Of a stretch of 64,000 nt of DNA, positions 32,349-40,935 are shown one piece after another. The position numbers were made by a program, and so were the translations under genes. Numbering within the stretch: the first letter of the stretch is position 1; every line of letters begins with the position of its first letter. Source of the DNA: an uncultured Desulfuromonas sp. (GTDB lineage: Bacteria; Desulfobacterota; Desulfuromonadia; Desulfuromonadales; Desulfuromonadaceae); assembly GCF_963678835.1 (NCBI RefSeq), contig NZ_OY787469.1:3286001-3350000 (forward strand), given 5' to 3'. The notes beneath the pieces were generated by a model. That model had not been told where the DNA came from. It searched no databases and worked only from the letters and a program-made list of their open reading frames with translations.

Positions 32349-33698
32349 ATGTCGCGTCATAACCGCAGGTCGTTCCGATCCATGGCAACCTCCCGCCGCC
32401 AGCGCAAGCAGAATACGACGTTGCTTCTGGTTCTGGCAAGTGCTGTCTTGGTCGTTTATATCTTATCGAAACTCACGAGTCCTTCCGCTCCCACCACCGC
32501 CACTGACAGTACCCTTCCCGCTCCGGCAGCCTTTCATGAACCGGCACCTGAGCACGTTATTCAGATCCAACGGGAGACCATCTGCCAATCGGTACAACCC
32601 GGTGACACGATCACTGCTATTCTCGGCCACTATTTTTCGCCGCAGGAGATACTCGTCATCGCCCGCCAGAGTGAAAACGTGTTTCCTCTCAGCCAACTGT
32701 GCGCCGGTCACCCTTACCAGATTGAGGTGGAAAACGAGAGCTTTGTCAGCTTCTATTACGACATCAATCGTGATGATCAACTGATCATCCGTCAGGAAGA
32801 TGGTGAATTCTTTATTGAGCGACAGCCCATTCCCTATGTGGTTGATGTCGAACAAGTGGGCGGTGTGATCACCTCGAGTCTGTTCGGAACAGTCGCTCAA
32901 CTCGGAGAATCTTCAGAGTTGGCCGCAGAGCTGATGAATATCTTTGCCTGGGATATTGACTTTATCCGCGATATCCGTGAAGGCGATTATTTTACCGCCC
33001 TGGTGGAAAAACGCTATCGTGATGGCAATCTGGCAGGCTATGGCGATATTCTTGCCGCAGAATTCAACAATCAGGGCAAGAGTTTCTATGCGTTCCATTA
33101 CACGCATGGCACCGATAGCGGCTACTACAATCAGGATGGCAAAAGCCTGCGCAAAGCGTTTCTCAAGGCACCATTATCTTATACCCGCATCTCTTCGGGT
33201 TACACGAGACGACGCTTTCACCCAGTGCTCAACAAATGGAAGCCCCACTTGGCCATCGACTATGCCGCGCCAACCGGCACGCCGATTAAGGCTGTGGCCG
33301 ACGGCACCATCACCCAAAAGAGCTATGATCGCAACAACGGCAACAAGATTCGTCTGCGCCATCCCAACGACTACGAGACCACCTATATCCATATGGTGCG
33401 TTTCGCTCGCGGCATGAAAAAAGGCAAACGGGTCAAACAGGGCGAAGTGATCGGCTACGTCGGCAGTACCGGAATTGCCACCGGTCCGCATCTCGACTTC
33501 CGGGTCTTTCATCACGGCAAACCGATCAACCCTCTCAAAATCAAGTCGGAACCGGCCAAGCCGATCTCCAAGGCCAACCGGGCTGAATTTGATCAGTTGA
33601 CCGTCGAATTGATGCAACAGTTGACCCAGGCCAAACAGCAACTGGCCCTGTTACCTGAAGAAGAAACCACAGGTGACGAAGCCAAAACCACGCTGTGA
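32349..33698 (+). CDS. M23 family murein endopeptidase (MepM-like)
   Basis: 449 residues. One membrane anchor near 30-45 (LLLVLASAVLVVYILSKL), a LysM/OapA-like N-domain (CQSVQPGDTITAILGHYFS...), a middle domain with EGDYFTALVEKRY, and the LytM domain with zinc ligands HLAIDYAAPTGTP and GPHLDFRVFHHGKPINP. It cuts D-Ala-mDAP cross-links during envelope growth. It overlaps acpH by 4 bp. Confidence 0.92.
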   Translation: MSRHNRRSFRSMATSRRQRKQNTTLLLVLASAVLVVYILSKLTSPSAPTTATDSTLPAPAAFHEPAPEHVIQIQRETICQSVQPGDTITAILGHYFSPQEILVIARQSENVFPLSQLCAGHPYQIEVENESFVSFYYDINRDDQLIIRQEDGEFFIERQPIPYVVDVEQVGGVITSSLFGTVAQLGESSELAAELMNIFAWDIDFIRDIREGDYFTALVEKRYRDGNLAGYGDILAAEFNNQGKSFYAFHYTHGTDSGYYNQDGKSLRKAFLKAPLSYTRISSGYTRRRFHPVLNKWKPHLAIDYAAPTGTPIKAVADGTITQKSYDRNNGNKIRLRHPNDYETTYIHMVRFARGMKKGKRVKQGEVIGYVGSTGIATGPHLDFRVFHHGKPINPLKIKSEPAKPISKANRAEFDQLTVELMQQLTQAKQQLALLPEEETTGDEAKTTL

Positions 33699-34318
33699 AT
33701 TACCTGCTGCACGCCCTGCTCAGTGACGATGACCCATTGGTCCGGGCGGGCAACCTGCTGGGCGACTTTGTTAAAGGCCGTCTGACGCAAGGACGTTTTC
33801 CCGACAGGCTGTTACACGGCTTGCAGCAACATCGTCAGCTTGACCGCTTCGCCCACGATCATCCAGCCTTCTGTCGCAGTCAGCACCGTCTCGATGACCG
33901 CTTTGGCCGTTATCGCGGCATCATGATCGACCTGTTTTACGATCATTTTACCGCACGGGACTGGAACGATTACCATCCAGACCCTCTTGAGCACTTCTCT
34001 CAATCCCTCTATCACACGTTGCAACACCATCAGAATATCCTGCCGAAAACCTTTCTGCCCCTCTTGCCACGCATGGTGGAAAAAGACTGGCTCACCAGTT
34101 ACCGGGATAAAACAGTGATGCAACGCGCTCTGATTCATACCGCCGGAAGAATCCGCCATGACAATCCACTCGCAGAGGGCTACGGTGAACTGGAGAAACA
34201 TTATTCGCAATTGCGTGAGGATTGTCGCCAGTTTATCGGCGATGCCCGTAAGATATTTTTAGGCGAGAAAACCAGACAGGGAGCGCTGATAGAAATCGAT
34301 TGTACGCCACCGTTGTGA
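33695..34318 (+). CDS. acpH: Acyl-carrier-protein phosphodiesterase AcpH
   Basis: 207 residues, starting with a GTG that overlaps the upstream stop (GTGA). NYLLHALLSDDDPLVRAGNLLGDFVKG, LDRFAHDHPAF, RYRGIMIDLFYDHFTARDW and the final GDARKIFLG follow DUF479/AcpH closely (E. coli 193 residues). The HD-like metal site removes 4'-phosphopantetheine from ACP. Cotranscribed with the M23 peptidase gene. Confidence 0.92.
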   Translation: MNYLLHALLSDDDPLVRAGNLLGDFVKGRLTQGRFPDRLLHGLQQHRQLDRFAHDHPAFCRSQHRLDDRFGRYRGIMIDLFYDHFTARDWNDYHPDPLEHFSQSLYHTLQHHQNILPKTFLPLLPRMVEKDWLTSYRDKTVMQRALIHTAGRIRHDNPLAEGYGELEKHYSQLREDCRQFIGDARKIFLGEKTRQGALIEIDCTPPL

Positions 34319-34372
34319 CACAAAAGTGGTCCGACCCGTGAGCGTGGAAGCGCACATCCTATAGTGAGCAAA
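34318..34372. repeat. Family A fragment
   Basis: ACACAAAAGTGGTCCGAC, then GTGGAAGCGCACAT, is a degenerate piece of the family A unit (compare the end of the array at 45057-45105). Confidence 0.6.
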
Positions 34373-34428
34373 CCGCGCAAACAGGTCAATCGAAACAAAA
34401 CTTCCGAGAAAGGGATTTGAGCCTCACG

Positions 34429-34566
34429 CTAAGCCGGCGCAACAGCCGGCGAATCCCCATGATGGTGACACTCTTCAAGAGGGGCTTTTCCCCCACCTTG
34501 TGTTAAAACGCTGCATCCAGATAAAGAGACCACACAAACAGCCAAAACAATGGCATAAAATTTCAT
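34429..34566 (-). CDS. Small His-containing lipoprotein (45 aa)
   Basis: 45 codons from ATG 34566, with AAGGAGGGGG just upstream. A lipoprotein signal MKFYAIVLAVCVVSLSGCS (lipobox LSGC, Cys18) is followed by a short tail with GGGKAPLEECHHHGDSPAVAPA. The Cys-His-His-His cluster might bind metal. No homologue recognised. Confidence 0.6.
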   Translation of the reverse strand: MKFYAIVLAVCVVSLSGCSVLTQGGGKAPLEECHHHGDSPAVAPA

Positions 34567-34660
34567 ACCCCCTCCTTCGACCAGGATCGATCGCTCAGCA
34601 GTAAATAATTCATATAGATCATTTTATCTCGCCAGGGCCACTTCACAACCTTTGATCTTG

Positions 34661-34980
34661 GCAGGATGTTGAAAAAGTCCCATCCGGGGCCTTTTCAATG
34701 ACGCAAACCGAAAATGCGATTTCCGTCTTGCTTACAAGATCAAGGGCTTGAAAACCTGTCCTAGTGCTCTGTCAATGCTAAAAATTCGAGTGTATGGCAC
34801 AGCATCGTGCCGTTCTCACAAGGCGCGAAATCGCCGAAGTGGCCACTCCACTTCAAGATTTTGCAACGCAGTGAGAATGGTACGAGGCGAAGCCAGACCC
34901 GAAAATTTAGTGTTGTCAGAGCACTAGATTTTAGCCATCCGTCCATGGGCTCCACAGGCTGTTTTTCAACCGCCTGTTAG
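34661..34980. mobile_element. Family B MITE-like element split by family C
   Basis: Left part 34661-34760 (GGATGTTGAAAAAGTCCC, CGAAAATGCGATTTCCGTC) and right part 34928-34980 (CATCCGTCCATGGGCTCC, ACAGGCTGTTTTTCAACCGCCTGT) join into a ~153-bp B copy. The 167 bp between them are a separate element. Confidence 0.8.
34761..34927. mobile_element. Family C MITE (167 bp) nested in family B
   Basis: Perfect outer repeat CTAGTGCTCTG...CAGAGCACTAG continuing as an imperfect 28-bp terminal inverted repeat (CTAGTGCTCTGTCAATGCTA versus CTAGTGCTCTGACAACACTA). The TA next to each end would fit a TA target duplication, as for IS630/mariner-type elements. No coding capacity; it needs a transposase from elsewhere. 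Confidence 0.8.
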
Positions 34981-35003
34981 AAATCATGGTTTCGCCAATG
35001 GCA

Positions 35004-35888
35004 TCAAAACGCCCACGCTAACGTCCGTGGTGATTCAAAATGATGATGCTTCCCGGTCACCGGGTCAGTAAAAATGACCTCTTTAGCCAACAGTTGCAAC
35101 GGTGTTGAAAAATCATCGGGCTGTTCCGGTAACAGGTTCGGATAGTAGCGATCATTGACCAGGCCAAACCCCAGCCCACTCATATGCAGGCGTAACTGGT
35201 GGGTTTTTCCAGTGATCGGTTGCAGAGAAAACAACCCATAGCCCTGGCGCAAGTCGAGCAGTTCAATGGATGATCGGGCATTCACGTCACCGGCAACCAC
35301 CTGCCAACGGAACCAGGGATCGCCCTGCTCAATGCGATTTGCCACCTGCCAATGACGCTGCTGCGGTTCCTCAGGGCAATGCGCCACGGCATCGTAGCGT
35401 TTTTTTATGTTTCCCTGGCTGAACAGGGCATTGTAACGCGCGCGATCTTCGGAGCGCTGAGCAAATAACACCAACCCGGCGGTAAAACGATCAATGCGAT
35501 GCACCGGTGCCAACTGATCGTTTCCCGTCGCCAGCCGCAGGCGATAGACGAGGTTTTCCGTGACATAGCGGCCTCCGGGGTGCACCGGCAAAAAATGCGG
35601 TTTGCACGCTACCAGCAACGCATCATCCTGATACAGGATGGTTTCGGCAAACGGAATCAGCGGCTGCTCCTCCACCTCACGGTAATAATAAATCACCTGT
35701 TGGGGGCGATAGCCATCACGCCCCAGCGGCTGTTGATCGGCGTCAAGCACCTTGCCGTCGTCCACCCGTCTGGCCCATTGCTCGTACGTAACATGAGGGA
35801 AATATCCGGCCAGAAACGCCACCAGATCAGGGTAAGGTGGCTGGGCATGGGGCAGAACCAGTTTTGAGCAATAACGGGAAATCGCCAT
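35004..35888 (-). CDS. RluA-family pseudouridine synthase
   Basis: 294 residues from ATG 35888 (a TTG four codons earlier is weaker). Catalytic HRIDRFTAGLVLFA holds the Asp nucleophile; PVHPGGRYVTENLVYRL before it and ITGKTHQLRLHMSGLGFG after it are standard RluA elements. An N-terminal part (FLAGYFPHVTYEQWARRVDDGKVLDADQ) resembles an S4-like RNA-binding segment. It turns uridine into pseudouridine in rRNA or tRNA; which site cannot be told. Follows the metY terminator. Confidence 0.88.
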   Translation of the reverse strand: MAISRYCSKLVLPHAQPPYPDLVAFLAGYFPHVTYEQWARRVDDGKVLDADQQPLGRDGYRPQQVIYYYREVEEQPLIPFAETILYQDDALLVACKPHFLPVHPGGRYVTENLVYRLRLATGNDQLAPVHRIDRFTAGLVLFAQRSEDRARYNALFSQGNIKKRYDAVAHCPEEPQQRHWQVANRIEQGDPWFRWQVVAGDVNARSSIELLDLRQGYGLFSLQPITGKTHQLRLHMSGLGFGLVNDRYYPNLLPEQPDDFSTPLQLLAKEVIFTDPVTGKHHHFESPRTLAWAF

Positions 35889-35902
35889 AATACGTTTCAA
35901 GA

Positions 35903-35943
35903 GAAAAAGCCGCCCGCAATTCAGTGAGTCACTGCGGGCGGCC
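35903..35943 (-). terminator. Terminator of metY
   Basis: Minus strand: GCCGCCCGCA and TGCGGGCGGC type stem with an AT-rich loop, followed by TTTTTCTC. The RluA gene starts only 15 bp further on. Confidence 0.9.
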
Positions 35944-35960
35944 GAGGGGTTATTTGTACG

Positions 35961-37244
35961 TCAAGCTGTAGTCGTCAGAGCCTGCTCCAGATCAGCCAGA
36001 ATATCTTCGATATGCTCCACACCGATCGACAGACGAATCAGCTCCGGCGTAATACCACCAGCCGCCTGCTGCTCGGTGGTCAACTGGGCATGGGTGGTTG
36101 ACGTGGGATGAATGGCCAGACTGCGCGCATCGCCAACATTGGCCAGGTGAGAAAACAGGTGCAGCTGTTCGATAAAACGACACCCCGCCGCTTCTCCCCC
36201 TTTAATACCAAAGACAACCATCGCACCACAGCCTTTTTTCAGATATTTCTGCGCCTTGGCGTAAGACGGATCATTTTCCAGACCGGGATAGCTCACCCAA
36301 TCCACCTGCGGATGGTCTCTGAGAAAACGCGCCACTTTCAGCGCATTTTCGCTGTGTCGCTCCATGCGCAGTGGCAAGGTCTCAATGCCCTGCAGGAAAA
36401 ACCACGAATTATCCGGCGAAATGCAGGCACCAAGGTTGCGCAGTGGCACCAGTCTCATGCGCAGAATATAGGCCAGCGGATTGAGTTCTCCCAGGTCCGT
36501 CGCATAACGAATCCCATGGTAACTGGGATCAGGCTCACTGAGCAACGGATGCTTGCCCGTCGTCCAATCAAAGCGACCGGCATCAACAACAATACCACCA
36601 ATGCCGGCACCATGGCCGCCGAGCCATTTGGTCAGCGAGTGAATAACGATATCCGCGCCATGATCAATCGGCCGCAGCAGATACGGAGTGGCAAAGGTGC
36701 TGTCAACAATCAGCGGCAGGCCGTGGTCGTGGGCAATGGTGGCCAGAGCTTCGATATCAGCCACATCCAGCTTGGGATTGCCAATCACCTCGGTAAACAC
36801 GGCTTTGGTCTTGTCGGTGATGGCTTCGGCAAAATTGTGCGGATCGGCCGGGTCGACAAACACCACTTTGATCCCCAATTGCGGCAGGATGTCATTGAAC
36901 TGGGTGTAACTGCCGCCGTAAAGATGGCTGGAAGCAACGATCTCGTCACCGGCCTGGGCCAGATTGATAATGCTGTAAAAAATCGCACTGGTGCCCGATG
37001 CCAGAGCCAGAGCACCGGCACCACCTTCCAGAGCGGCAACCCGTTGTTCCAGCACATCAGTGGTCGGGTTCATCAGACGCGTATAAATGTTGCCCAGCTC
37101 TTTGAGGGCAAACAGATTGGCCGCATGTTCGGTATCACGAAACTGATAGGAACTGGTGCGGTACACGGGAACCGCGCGGCTGCCGGTGGTTGGATCAGGC
37201 TGATAGCCCGCGTGGAGAACCTGGGTCTCAATGTGTGTGCTCAT
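35961..37244 (-). CDS. metY: O-acetylhomoserine sulfhydrylase
   Basis: 427 residues. Cys/Met PLP family: [30 protein letters not shown] at the N-terminus, [15 protein letters not shown], the PLP lysine in [17 protein letters not shown], and the long form typical of MetY. It makes homocysteine from O-acetylhomoserine and sulfide, a fitting route in a sulfide-rich anaerobe. GAGAGGATTCACC precedes the ATG. Expression should be held by the SAM riboswitch upstream. Confidence 0.95.
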   Translation of the reverse strand: MSTHIETQVLHAGYQPDPTTGSRAVPVYRTSSYQFRDTEHAANLFALKELGNIYTRLMNPTTDVLEQRVAALEGGAGALALASGTSAIFYSIINLAQAGDEIVASSHLYGGSYTQFNDILPQLGIKVVFVDPADPHNFAEAITDKTKAVFTEVIGNPKLDVADIEALATIAHDHGLPLIVDSTFATPYLLRPIDHGADIVIHSLTKWLGGHGAGIGGIVVDAGRFDWTTGKHPLLSEPDPSYHGIRYATDLGELNPLAYILRMRLVPLRNLGACISPDNSWFFLQGIETLPLRMERHSENALKVARFLRDHPQVDWVSYPGLENDPSYAKAQKYLKKGCGAMVVFGIKGGEAAGCRFIEQLHLFSHLANVGDARSLAIHPTSTTHAQLTTEQQAAGGITPELIRLSIGVEHIEDILADLEQALTTTA

Positions 37245-37289
37245 GGTGAATCCTCTCTTTGATACGGCCGAAAAAGCCTGGTAAAAATG

Positions 37290-37460
37290 TTGCGAGAGAG
37301 GCGACGCGAGAGATGACGAAAGTACAACGTGTACGGTAGGTCAACTTTCCCCTTACGGGGCGCATCGCTGTTTTGCAAACACCGTGTTCACAAAACATGC
37401 TGGCACCTTGGTTGTCAGGTTGCCGGGCGCTTGGCTCATGCCGCCACGCCTCTCTTAATG
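37290..37460 (-). ncRNA. SAM riboswitch (S-box type core) of metY
   Basis: The leader contains the SAM-I/SAM-IV core: GCGCCCGGCAACCTG, then CAAGGTGCCAGCATG. The closing stem P1 can form between AGAGAGGCG (about 37448-37457) and CGCCTCTCT (37296-37304). A CCCCGTAAGGGG hairpin lies between. It should switch metY off when S-adenosylmethionine is plentiful. The element deviates from the classical K-turn helix, so the subclass is open. Confidence 0.75.
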
Positions 37461-37469
37461 CATGGATAA

Positions 37470-37497
37470 AGGATAAACACCTGAGTATTTTTGTCAA
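37470..37497 (-). promoter_or_regulatory. Sigma-70-type promoter of the metY leader
   Basis: TTGACA (37492-37497, minus strand) and TATCCT (37470-37475) are separated by 16 bp. The RNA would start about 10 bases before the riboswitch P1 stem. Confidence 0.65.
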
Positions 37498-37507
37498 GAT
37501 TATTTTC

Positions 37508-37545
37508 AAAAAAATGTCGCTGGAACCGACTGTTCCAGCGACATT
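37508..37545 (-). terminator. Terminator of nifEN-cowN
   Basis: A 13-bp perfect stem ATGTCGCTGGAAC/GTTCCAGCGACAT around CGACT, followed on the minus strand by a run of T. It separates the nif operon from the metY promoter. Confidence 0.85.
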
Positions 37546-37598
37546 TTTCCACAATAAGCGATAATTATTTCTGTTTTTCACAACTTATCGAAAAAAAA

Positions 37599-37904
37599 TC
37601 AACAACACTCTCGTTCAATTTTTTTCAACAGAGCCATGGCCACATCATCTTCGTGGTCTTCGAAAAACTCCTGCAAATTATTGATGTAGGCATGAATCAG
37701 GAACAACTCATCGATCTGAATGCCATTAACGGTCTCACCCCGTTCGGCCTTGCCGAGTTTATCGGTAAACATCTCCCAGAACGCGTTGTTTTTACTGGGG
37801 TCTTCCAGATGCTTTTTCAGCATGCACATCAACAGTTTCGAGTTGCCTTCACAATCGATCCCTTCGAAGGACACATAGCGGTCCGGTTCTTGAGTCACAG
37901 TCAT
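37599..37904 (-). CDS. cowN: CowN, CO-protection protein of nitrogenase
   Basis: 101 residues from ATG 37904, which overlaps the nifN stop (ATGA); AAGGA lies eight bases upstream. RYVSFEGIDCEGNSKLLMCMLKKHLEDPSKNNAFWEMFTDKL, then DELFLIHAYINNLQEFFEDHEDD and an acidic end IERECC match CowN. CowN lets Mo-nitrogenase work in carbon monoxide. Last gene of the nif operon. Confidence 0.92.
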   Translation of the reverse strand: MTVTQEPDRYVSFEGIDCEGNSKLLMCMLKKHLEDPSKNNAFWEMFTDKLGKAERGETVNGIQIDELFLIHAYINNLQEFFEDHEDDVAMALLKKIERECC

Positions 37905-39232
37905 TTTTGACATCCTTTTTTCAAAGCGTCTTCGTCGCGGCGCCGAACATGCTGAACACGCCATTCTTCGGCCAGATTCGCCGCCTCACATAAAAAGTAC
38001 GCGCCTCCTTCGTACAGCACGTCAACCTTCAGGGCATTACCCACCTGCTCCCAGTTGGGCATCCCACGTAACATCAACCCTTTTCCGGCATGATGCGCCA
38101 GCCGTTCCGCATGGAAATTACTCAGCACGACGTCGGCTTCATCCAATGCCACTTCAACATCTTCGAGGTCGCCAACCACCACACGGTCCGCTTTGATTTT
38201 ATCGAGAATCGACGAATCACTGCTGACCACGCATAAAGGGATCCGCCCCCCGGCATCGTAAAGCGATTGGGACAAGGCCGCCATCTGGTCGGGCTCACCC
38301 GCCAGAATAAACCGGGTCTGGCCCAGTGAAAAATGGCTGTCGAGCATGGCGTCCTGCAACCGCTGTCGCCAACGGATAATCTGTTGCGGTGGACGCTGCA
38401 TGCCGGTGATCTTCAACAGATGCGCGGCCAGGGCGTCCGTGGCATCCAGCCCATTGACATGGGGAAAATGCTCATGCGCCACCTGCGGATTCTTTTTCTG
38501 CAGCGCTTTGGCCACATCACGCATTGAATCACCAATGGTCAGCACATGACCGGCATCGGCTAGAATGCGGATCGCGTCAACCGTCACACCGCCCTTGCTC
38601 AACGCGGCCTGCCCGTCACCGAGATGGCCATCCAATGAGGTGGACAGATCCGGAACGGCGACCACCTCAAGACCGAAGGCGGCGATGAACTGCTGGATCT
38701 TCTCCACCTCCAGCGGTGTCAGGCTGACATGCGGCAACAACACCACCTTGCGTTCATTGATGGCGCTCTGCTCTTCGGTCAACTGATCAATCAATGCTTT
38801 GGTGGTTAACGCCCAGCCACTTTCCATGGCCCCTTCGTAATCCGGCGTATTGACATAAACCAAGGGAAAATCAATCAATTTCGACACGCCGCGAATATCG
38901 TCGCCCTTGGTTTCCGGCAATCCGGTGGTGTGCAGGCCAACCAGAGACGGAGAGATTTTTCCGGTGATATTTTTCACCGCTTCACTGATGCTGTAATCGC
39001 CACCATCGAGCACAGCCACCGCATCACTGACCGCAGTGGTCTGAATAGCGATGGGCTCACAAAAATGGCGGGTCATGAACACCTTGGTAAACGACGTACA
39101 ACCCTGCGCCCCATGCATCAGAGGCATACATTGATCAACACCGAGAAAGGCCAGAACCGCTCCCATCGGTTGGGTAAGACGAAACGGATTCACCTGCAAC
39201 GGCTTGGTATTTTTATGAATTATTTCTCCCAT
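37901..39232 (-). CDS. nifN: Nitrogenase cofactor scaffold subunit NifN
   Basis: 443 residues from ATG 39232, with AAGGAGG four bases upstream. PLQVNPFRLTQPMGAVLAFLGVDQCMPLMHGAQGCTSFTKVFMTRHFCEPI is the NifN beginning, and the central LTIGDSMRD region is conserved. With NifE it forms the tetramer on which the iron-molybdenum cofactor precursor matures. It overlaps nifE by 13 bp. No NifB fusion is present. Confidence 0.95.
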   Translation of the reverse strand: MGEIIHKNTKPLQVNPFRLTQPMGAVLAFLGVDQCMPLMHGAQGCTSFTKVFMTRHFCEPIAIQTTAVSDAVAVLDGGDYSISEAVKNITGKISPSLVGLHTTGLPETKGDDIRGVSKLIDFPLVYVNTPDYEGAMESGWALTTKALIDQLTEEQSAINERKVVLLPHVSLTPLEVEKIQQFIAAFGLEVVAVPDLSTSLDGHLGDGQAALSKGGVTVDAIRILADAGHVLTIGDSMRDVAKALQKKNPQVAHEHFPHVNGLDATDALAAHLLKITGMQRPPQQIIRWRQRLQDAMLDSHFSLGQTRFILAGEPDQMAALSQSLYDAGGRIPLCVVSSDSSILDKIKADRVVVGDLEDVEVALDEADVVLSNFHAERLAHHAGKGLMLRGMPNWEQVGNALKVDVLYEGGAYFLCEAANLAEEWRVQHVRRRDEDALKKGCQK

Positions 39233-40572
39233 GGAGCCTCCTTGCGCACACAACGGAATACCGGATTTTCCAGCGCATTCTTCACATCCTCAGCCAGGCT
39301 GAGCAGTCCATTGTAAGCGCCGTAACTTTTCTTTTTTTCTTGGTTTACGTCGATGAACGAGATCCCCTTTTTGATCGCCGTGTACAGACTGCGACCACCG
39401 GCCAACAACAGATCAGCCTTGAACTTATCGATCATCTTGGCTTGTTCGGCACCGGGGTTGGTCATCAGCACGCCGTTTTCACCCAGGTATTCGCGCGCCT
39501 TTTCCTTATCGGCCTCCGTCGCTTTGCGCACTGAGGTGGCAACCACCTCAATACCAAGATCCTGCAACGCCGAAGCAATCGACCACGACTTGTTACCGCC
39601 GGTGTTGAGAACCGCCTTTTTGCCTTTAAACAGTTCCCGGTAAGGCGTGAGTTGTTCATCGAGGCGTTGCTCCTCACGAGCCAACACCTTGCGGGTACGT
39701 TCGATCAGCTCCGGATCACCGATTCCCTCGGCAATCGCCATGATGGCGTTGGTGGTATCGCGCTGACCGTAAAATGACACCGAAACAAACGGAATGCCGT
39801 AACGCTCTTTCATCTTGCGGGTAAACGTAACCAGGGATTTGGCACAGACAATGACGTTAAGTTTGGCGCGATGAGCGGTGCAGATTTCATCAATGCGACC
39901 GTCACCGCTCAACGTGGAGAGGATACGAATACCCAGCTCGTCGAGAATCGGTTTGTACTGCCACATATCGCCGGTGACATTGTAATCACCAATCAGGTTG
40001 ATGGCATGGCTCACATCGCCCTGCGGCTCCTTGCGGCCAATGAGGTTTTTGAGCACGGCTTCACCACCGAGACGACTGCCGAGGTTTTTGCCGCCGACAA
40101 ACCCCGGCGCATGCACCGGCACAATCGGGATGTTAAATTTCTTCTCAGCATGGCGACACACAACATCAATATCATCACCGATCATCGCCGTTACGCAGGT
40201 GGAATAGACGAATATCGCCTTCGGGTCATAGTGCTCCATCACATAGACGATGCCATCATACAGCTTATCTTCACCGCCGAAGATGACATCATTGGTGGTG
40301 ACCGCCGTGGTAAAACCCATCTGAGTCATGTCCCGGCCCTCATAACTGGTCGGAGTGGCCCGGGTTTCCCAGGAAGAACTCAAGCAGGTCAGCGGACCAT
40401 GCACCAGATGGGCGGCATCCGCATAGGGGAATAGGGAAATTTGCGCGCCTTCGAACGCACAGCCACCACTGGTGGCACCGGGCGTTGTCGTATTGCACGC
40501 TTTCTTTTTGGTCGCGTTGTGCTCGCAGGCACTTTCGTCAAGCAGATCTTTAATTTTTGGTTTATCAGACAC
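39220..40572 (-). CDS. nifE: Nitrogenase cofactor scaffold subunit NifE
   Basis: 450 residues from a GTG at 40572 (AAAGGA six bases upstream), giving SDKPKIKDLLDESACEHN at the N-terminus; the frame is open further but reads into the leader. TTPGATSGGCAFEGAQISLFPYADAAHLVHGPLTCL and YVYSTCVTAMIGDDID-type motifs hold the cluster-binding cysteines, and TGGNKSWS is conserved. Partner of NifN. First gene of the operon, under the sigma-54 promoter at 40768. Confidence 0.95.
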   Translation of the reverse strand: MSDKPKIKDLLDESACEHNATKKKACNTTTPGATSGGCAFEGAQISLFPYADAAHLVHGPLTCLSSSWETRATPTSYEGRDMTQMGFTTAVTTNDVIFGGEDKLYDGIVYVMEHYDPKAIFVYSTCVTAMIGDDIDVVCRHAEKKFNIPIVPVHAPGFVGGKNLGSRLGGEAVLKNLIGRKEPQGDVSHAINLIGDYNVTGDMWQYKPILDELGIRILSTLSGDGRIDEICTAHRAKLNVIVCAKSLVTFTRKMKERYGIPFVSVSFYGQRDTTNAIMAIAEGIGDPELIERTRKVLAREEQRLDEQLTPYRELFKGKKAVLNTGGNKSWSIASALQDLGIEVVATSVRKATEADKEKAREYLGENGVLMTNPGAEQAKMIDKFKADLLLAGGRSLYTAIKKGISFIDVNQEKKKSYGAYNGLLSLAEDVKNALENPVFRCVRKEAPWEK

Positions 40573-40662
40573 AGCATGTCCTTTCACAAGAGTCGTTAAA
40601 CCTCTTGCCGAGAAACGCGCCGTTGAGTCTCTCAACCAGGGGAAGGTTGCATTGCGCAGGCA

Positions 40663-40736
40663 TTCTGTTGACGGAGTAACCGAGGGGATGCCGTCAACAG
40701 AACAGGGTCGCCATACCAAACCGGCAACAGGCGACC
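40663..40736 (-). promoter_or_regulatory. Two tandem hairpins in the nifE leader
   Basis: Between promoter and start codon the leader can fold into GGTCGCC/GGCGACC (arms 40706-40712 and 40730-40736) and, directly after, a 12-bp perfect stem TTCTGTTGACGG/CCGTCAACAGAA (40663-40674 and 40691-40702). Neither is followed by a T-run. Two tandem leader hairpins would fit antitermination or RNA-binding control known for Geobacter nif genes. Confidence 0.6.
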
Positions 40737-40767
40737 TGAAGAATAATAATACTCGTGCTGTGATATT

Positions 40768-40783
40768 TGCAAAAGGCTGGCCA
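40768..40783 (-). promoter_or_regulatory. Sigma-54 promoter of nifE
   Basis: On the minus strand TGGCCAGCCTTTTGCA has the -24 GG and -12 GC exactly 10 bp apart. It lies about 195 bp before the nifE GTG. A NifA-type TGT-N10-ACA site was not seen upstream. Confidence 0.75.
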
Positions 40784-40935
40784 GTTCAGATAACCACCTG
40801 AAAAAGCGCATTTTTATCTTGAAGTGATGGACGCGCATGCACAAAGGCTGACCATTTTCCTCATTTTAGGGCAGCTAAGCGCTCAAAGTTTAAGCAGAAA
40901 AAAGCAATGATTTTGGTAATGCCGCCACAAGAACC

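Noticed and set aside
36108-37262. 384-codon plus-strand frame opposite metY
   Set aside because: Exact antisense of a certain gene, no RBS, odd composition. The same holds for the 384-codon frame opposite hrpB (52626-53780) and the 172-codon one opposite lplT.
37228-37581. 117-codon minus-strand frame in the metY leader
   Set aside because: It covers the riboswitch and promoter and runs into metY out of frame.
40573-40719. Upstream extension of NifE by 49 codons
   Set aside because: It would translate the hairpin leader; NifE proteins begin close to the GTG at 40572, which has a good RBS.
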